The notes under the pieces: model-generated
Told to the model about the DNA's origin: nothing
Databases searched by the model: none
Seen by the model: the letters and a program-made list of their open reading frames with translations, nothing else
In this document: positions 59,818-64,000 of the stretch, piece after piece
Position numbering within the stretch: position 1 is the first letter of the stretch
How the letters are laid out: each line of letters begins with the position of its first letter
Translations under genes and position numbers: made by a program
Assembly: GCA_036583965.1 (NCBI GenBank)
Contig: JAZBQD010000017.1
Coordinates: forward strand, 23,532,385 to 23,596,384
From: Prunella strophiata
Lineage: Eukaryota > Chordata > Aves > Passeriformes > Prunellidae
Reading direction: 5' to 3'
Length of the DNA stretch: 64,000 nucleotides

Positions 59818-62800
59818 ATGTGAGTGTGGTAAGTGGTGCAAAAGAAGTAATACAAAACAGCTTTACAAAACAGCTTAACACTTGAATAAATTTCTCTTTC
59901 CTTAACTGAATGCAGTGGAAGAGGCAGGACTATATAAAGAAATAGTACCTGATTAGTAGTAGACTATCAAAATGCAAAAGTACCCTCCACATCAAGAATC
60001 CATAGTTTTAATTGATTATCTTTAGCAGACTATTTTTTGTTGTTTTAGGAATTGACTCCTATATACTTAATAAAATGCAAAGAGTTGTCTACTGAGATGA
60101 CAAAATAACCACAAGTAGAGACTGTGGTTTTAGCATTATTTTAGTATTTCATGACAGTGTTAATATTAGAGTGATTTGGTAAATCAAATATTCTTTTCCA
60201 GGTTTGAAAAAGAACTCTTTTTTTAGTTATAATGTGGACACCCTATCACCATTTTTCTTCTCTTCTCATAAGGCCAACCTTAAGTTCCTCTTTTGGTAAT
60301 TTGAATTCAAATTTTTACCAAGAACCTACCACCTCTCCTCCACACAAGCAGTCTCCTTGGTTGACAAAGGACAGTTCTCCCCTGTCCTGGGGCAGTTTCT
60401 CCCACCAGCTTCTCATGCCTTTTTATTCTTCTTTACTCTTGATATTACCCACCCAGTTCTAAATGCACTAGGCAGCTTTGCTGCTTTTCTCTGTCATGTT
60501 GTAAAAAGCAATAGAAATAAAGCTTACTTAAACTGCTCAGACTGCCTTTTAACACTGCTAAAACAGTAGAATGAAACCAGGAAAGGATTTCATTTTAAAG
60601 TTCTGGTAATTGTTCACAGAACATCAATAAGCTATGATTGTCAGACTTGTCATATGTGGGTCAAATATTCATATTCTCATGTGAATTATATAAGAAAAAT
60701 ATATGTGGCTAAATGATCTATTTACTCATTTTTGTTGAAGATTCAACAAGAAGTTTTCCTTTGTTCTAGCTTTCTAAATAATTTTTCATTTTCCAAGTTT
60801 TGGAAAACCACTGGCTACAAACTTTTAAAACCTGGCACATGAAAAGAAGAGTGACATAATCAAATATTTAAAAAATGTGTTACCAACTTAGGCCCTAATA
60901 AGAATTTTTGACAGTGTATGCATTTTTATGTGTTTGTGCAATTCTTCATTATTCCTTTACAGGTGAGCCCATGTAAAATAGAGAAGAGATTGTTATTGCT
61001 GTATTGCAATCATCAACCCTTATTTCATTACAATTACTGCAGTAGTTATTCATCATCAGTATTATGATGATTTTAATAAGTTTAAAAAGCACATTCTTTC
61101 AATGTTCATTAGTTTTCTATTGTTATGATCCTCATGGCATCTGCAATTGGTAGACATTCCAATTAAAGTCTAACAGAGATGGAAAAATTCCTTTGCGAAT
61201 TGAATACAAGTCTGCATTTTCTGATTTATAGTCATTCTACAATGCAGTAAAAAAGCTCTAATCCATGTGCATGTTTTTAAAATCGTTCTGCAGTGTGAAC
61301 TAGGGTACAAGCCCCTAGAAGTATTATTTTCCTTCTGTTAAGTGCTGAGGAGTATGAGCAATCCTCCTAATTTATAGACTTCCATCACAATGTTTCTTAA
61401 TTATAGGGGTACTCCCTTTGGTGAGACACAACAGTTCTTTAAATGGTACTAAGAATCTGCCTTCTGTGAGGATGGAGATGGCAACCCATGGGTGTCAGCA
61501 CTGTGCATAGGGTGATTTTTAAGATCAACCACTGTGCTCCATCCCAGGGCATGTACAAAACCAGGCTTGGTCCTTGGCATTGTGTGAAAGCACAGCAGCA
61601 GTTGGGATCAGGCCCCTCAAAGGTGAGGTGCAAACACAGCAGCAGGAGTCCTGGGTGTGCTGTTATTCAGTACAGTAGGACTGCTCTTTGAAAATGTACA
61701 AACATGAGCTCAGATTAAAGCTGTAATGAATGCTTTTTTGTAATGAAAGCTGAGATTGTGGCCCAGTCCACATGGTCTGCATTGAACTATCTGATACCAG
61801 AGATGGCTGTGAAGAAATATTGTGAAAAATGTACCAAGTAGAAAGGTAAGAATTTGCCTCCCTTTTATGGGAAAAGCTTTATAAAGGCTTCAATTCTGTA
61901 TACTCATAGGAAAAGCCAAAAATATTCCAAGAAAATTAGTGTTAAGATTTGGCGTGGAAGAGCCCTATACCAGCTGTAGCCAGTAGGGTCCCTTCCTTGG
62001 TAGAGAAACATAATTTAGGCATTGTTTAATCTAGGAAATATTAAAACCACAGCAGCACCAGGTCTTAGCGGAGTCCTTCTCCAAGATACTGGAGGAACCT
62101 GTGTTTCAATCCTTTCCTTAAAGTGATGAGCCACTTTAGAAGTAGTTCCCTTCTGTTCTTCCCTTCCTGCACAATCCTTCTGAAAAGGCAGTCTCAGAAC
62201 TTCACTTTACAGGTTAAAAATCTTGTTTCATGGTAAAAATTTATTCATGGTATATGAATAGGCTTTGTTTAACTAGACTTAAACACAGGGGATGAATTCT
62301 CTGTGACCTGCCCACCAGTGAATCTTCATCAAATTGCTCTGTTTATGTTTTTTATTCTCTGCTCTACTGGTCACCAGCTTCCCTGATCTTGGACTGCGTG
62401 GTGATTTAAGACCCTTGCTTAGGTCAACTGTGCCCCACATTTAGATTCAGCAGATAATTGCTCATCTGCTGTGACAAAAGACAAAAATTATGCCTAACCT
62501 CCCCAGCTGCCAAGCTGCTGTCCTACTTAAAACGTGAAAACTGAAAGAAGCAATAGGAACCATTTCTGTTTAAAAAAGCCCTGCTAGACAGCAGCAGCAA
62601 GAGGCAATCTAACACTTCCCAAATCATCAGAATAAAACCATGTATGCTTCTACTCTGGATAAAGCCTAGGCCATCTTTACTGTCCTTTCCTACTTGTGAG
62701 AGTCCACCTCCACTCAAGAGTTGTTATGATGCAGAATTTGCTAGGCTGTAATACTGCCTGCCAAATTTGTAAATGGAATTCCCCATTACGACAGAATCCT

Positions 62801-62829
62801 TCTACAATCTCACTATGAAGAGATCAGAC
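59818..62829. other. Unique AT-rich non-coding DNA
   Basis: No gene or transposon recognised over about 3 kb. The overlapping plus frames at 60232-60569 are in different phases and lack domains. Confidence 0.45.
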
Positions 62830-63215
62830 TGTGCTGGTTCAAAAGTAAACCAGTGGGAGGAGTGAACCCCACACAATTACCTTGAGAGAGATTTCAGGAG
62901 TTACAATTTAATTGTAAGAAAGATTACAATAAATGCAATGATACAGGAAAAACTGGCTTAAACCCACAAAGTCAGAATACAGCCTGGCACCCTGTTGGCC
63001 AAGGTGGTAGTCACAGGCCTATCAAGTAGTGATTGCACTCCTGTTGAAATAGTGGTTGCAGTTGAAAGTGGTGGTCCTATGGAAGGTCTGGTCTCCCACT
63101 GGAAATTCAGGTCCTCCTCTGGATCTGTCCAGTGGTGGTGGTGTCCCAAGTCACCAAAATGCCCAGACTATAAGCAGGGAGGTTCAGCACTACCTCCCCC
63201 AATTCAAGCTGAAAG
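62830..63215. mobile_element. Probable LTR remnant of an avian endogenous retrovirus
   Basis: The block begins TGTGCTGGTTC at 62830, followed by words recurrent in a songbird LTR type as I remember it: accttgagagagatttcagg (about 62880), acaggaaaaactggcttaaa (about 62943) and gtcagaatacagcctggcac (about 62971). A degenerate GTGGTTGCAG/GTGGTGGT tandem follows (63048-63145), then ccaaaatgcccagactataa (about 63155). The right limit is not clear, no target-site duplication was found, and orientation was not decided. No internal retroviral genes are adjacent. The open frames on both strands across it are not genes. Confidence 0.5.
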
Positions 63216-63385
63216 AAAAGGCATGCAAGTAGAAATAAAATCCTGTGTTTTTAGGCTAAAAATGTCAAAGAATATTGCTATTATAGATGGGTATCTAAGA
63301 TATTTCAGTATATAGTGTAAAATGAGATGGAGCATTGTGATTATTATTTTTAGCACAGTTCCAGTTTTCATGTGGTTATACTCCA

Positions 63386-63387
<2 letters not shown>

Positions 63388-63424
<37 letters not shown>
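63388..63424 (+). repeat. T37 homopolymer
   Basis: Thirty-seven T residues, preceded by ctccatc and followed by ccag. Third member of the set of very long T-runs in the window (with 8472-8513 and 58252-58289). Confidence 0.93.
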
Positions 63425-64000
63425 CCAGTTCTGGTCTTGCAGACTTTCTTCCTAGTATCAGGTAAATAAGAGCAGAGCAGCACCTCACATGGACAATTTA
63501 TATCAACTAAAGTATCCCCTATTTATTTTTCTAGCTTTTAATTCTTCTTGCCAATGATTTTCTGGAGTATGTCAAGACACTTTGGAGACCAGTAAAAAGT
63601 TTGGAATTGCAACAGGAGATACAGGCACTTTTTCCTTAGTGGTTTTCACAACTCACTCATCAACAAACAATTGTATGATTTTCATGACTACAGCAATACT
63701 GACAGGACAGCTGCAGGCTTTCAGTGTGCTGTTGCTGAGAAACAAAGAAATATGTGTGTAAACTAGTTTGGTCTTTTAAGAAGAGTAAAATGTATTTGTG
63801 ATTTTGAAGCCAGGTTATCAGACATTGACAGAACAGGGCATGTTCTAAAAATACAAAGAGGTTTATTTGGAAAAGCAAGAAGGCAATACTGCCATTAAAA
63901 CCTGTGTGCACATACCATAGAGATGTACAGACATGAGCTTTGCCTACCAAACTGATTACTAAAAATGAGTGAGTAAAAATAAAGACACAGGTGTGTATTT
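63425..64000. other. Unique AT-rich non-coding DNA to the window end
   Basis: Nothing recognised. The 96-codon minus frame at 63660-63950 has no identifiable domain. Confidence 0.45.

Noticed and set aside
1..64000. tRNA, rRNA, CRISPR array, bacterial operon or phage features
   Set aside because: I saw no tRNA B-box with a matching cloverleaf, no rRNA-like block, no regularly spaced direct repeats with unique spacers, and no ribosome-binding-site-led gene strings. The sequence is vertebrate in character.

Overview
The window looks like about 64 kb of AT-rich vertebrate nuclear DNA from a bird, most likely a songbird. The evidence is the repeat content. There are about ten decayed CR1-type LINE copies on both strands, recognisable by reverse-transcriptase words such as VPQGS and FADD, the endonuclease word YYRxPDQE, and the octamer-like 3' end ATTCTATGATTCT. 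There are also three stretches that resemble avian retroviral LTRs, long poly(A)/poly(T) runs and scattered microsatellites. I found no bacterial features, no operons, and no complete protein-coding, tRNA or rRNA gene. The window is best read as intergenic DNA or the inside of a very large intron.

Layout: 0-5.3 kb is mostly unique DNA with one antisense CR1 3' fragment and a pair of perfect palindromes at about 2.1-2.2 kb (a POU-dimer type site and an AP-1 type site). 5.3-8.3 kb holds two CR1 copies pointing at each other: plus strand 5.3-6.5 kb and minus strand 6.9-8.3 kb, the latter still showing an endonuclease motif. 8.3-16.3 kb is unique AT-rich sequence with homopolymers, a T-rich block, a short CR1 3' end and a TTTCCA hexanucleotide microsatellite. 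16.3-18.2 kb carries an antisense CR1 tail and the longest CR1 copy (1.4 kb). 20.5-20.9 kb is a probable solo LTR. A (TA)25 tract lies at 24.9 kb.

The most unusual stretch is 26.8-29.0 kb. About 1.75 kb of T-poor, C/A-rich, CpG-rich sequence runs directly into about 480 bp of degenerate and then pure GGAA repeat. It resembles nothing else in the window, contains C-runs with G-quadruplex potential on the minus strand, and has no recognisable homology. It may be a foreign or regulatory insertion, or a poorly resolved assembly segment next to a hard-to-sequence GA tract.

30.0-41.4 kb is almost free of recognisable repeats and contains a homeodomain/RFX motif cluster at 31.7-32.3 kb, as expected for a regulatory desert. 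41.4-43.0 kb holds a probable LTR and an internal antisense CR1 fragment. 43-54 kb is unique AT-rich DNA with homopolymers. 54.1-56.1 kb carries two plus-strand CR1 pieces in the reverse of their normal order. 56-64 kb contains a second candidate conserved regulatory block (59.0-59.5 kb), a weak candidate terminal exon (59.75 kb), two long poly(T) tracts and a third LTR-like block (62.8-63.2 kb).

No set of genes working together can be described. The biology visible here is transposon decay, simple-repeat growth and candidate cis-regulation. All family assignments come from reading the sequence against remembered motifs, without database searches, and element boundaries are approximate to tens of bases unless stated.
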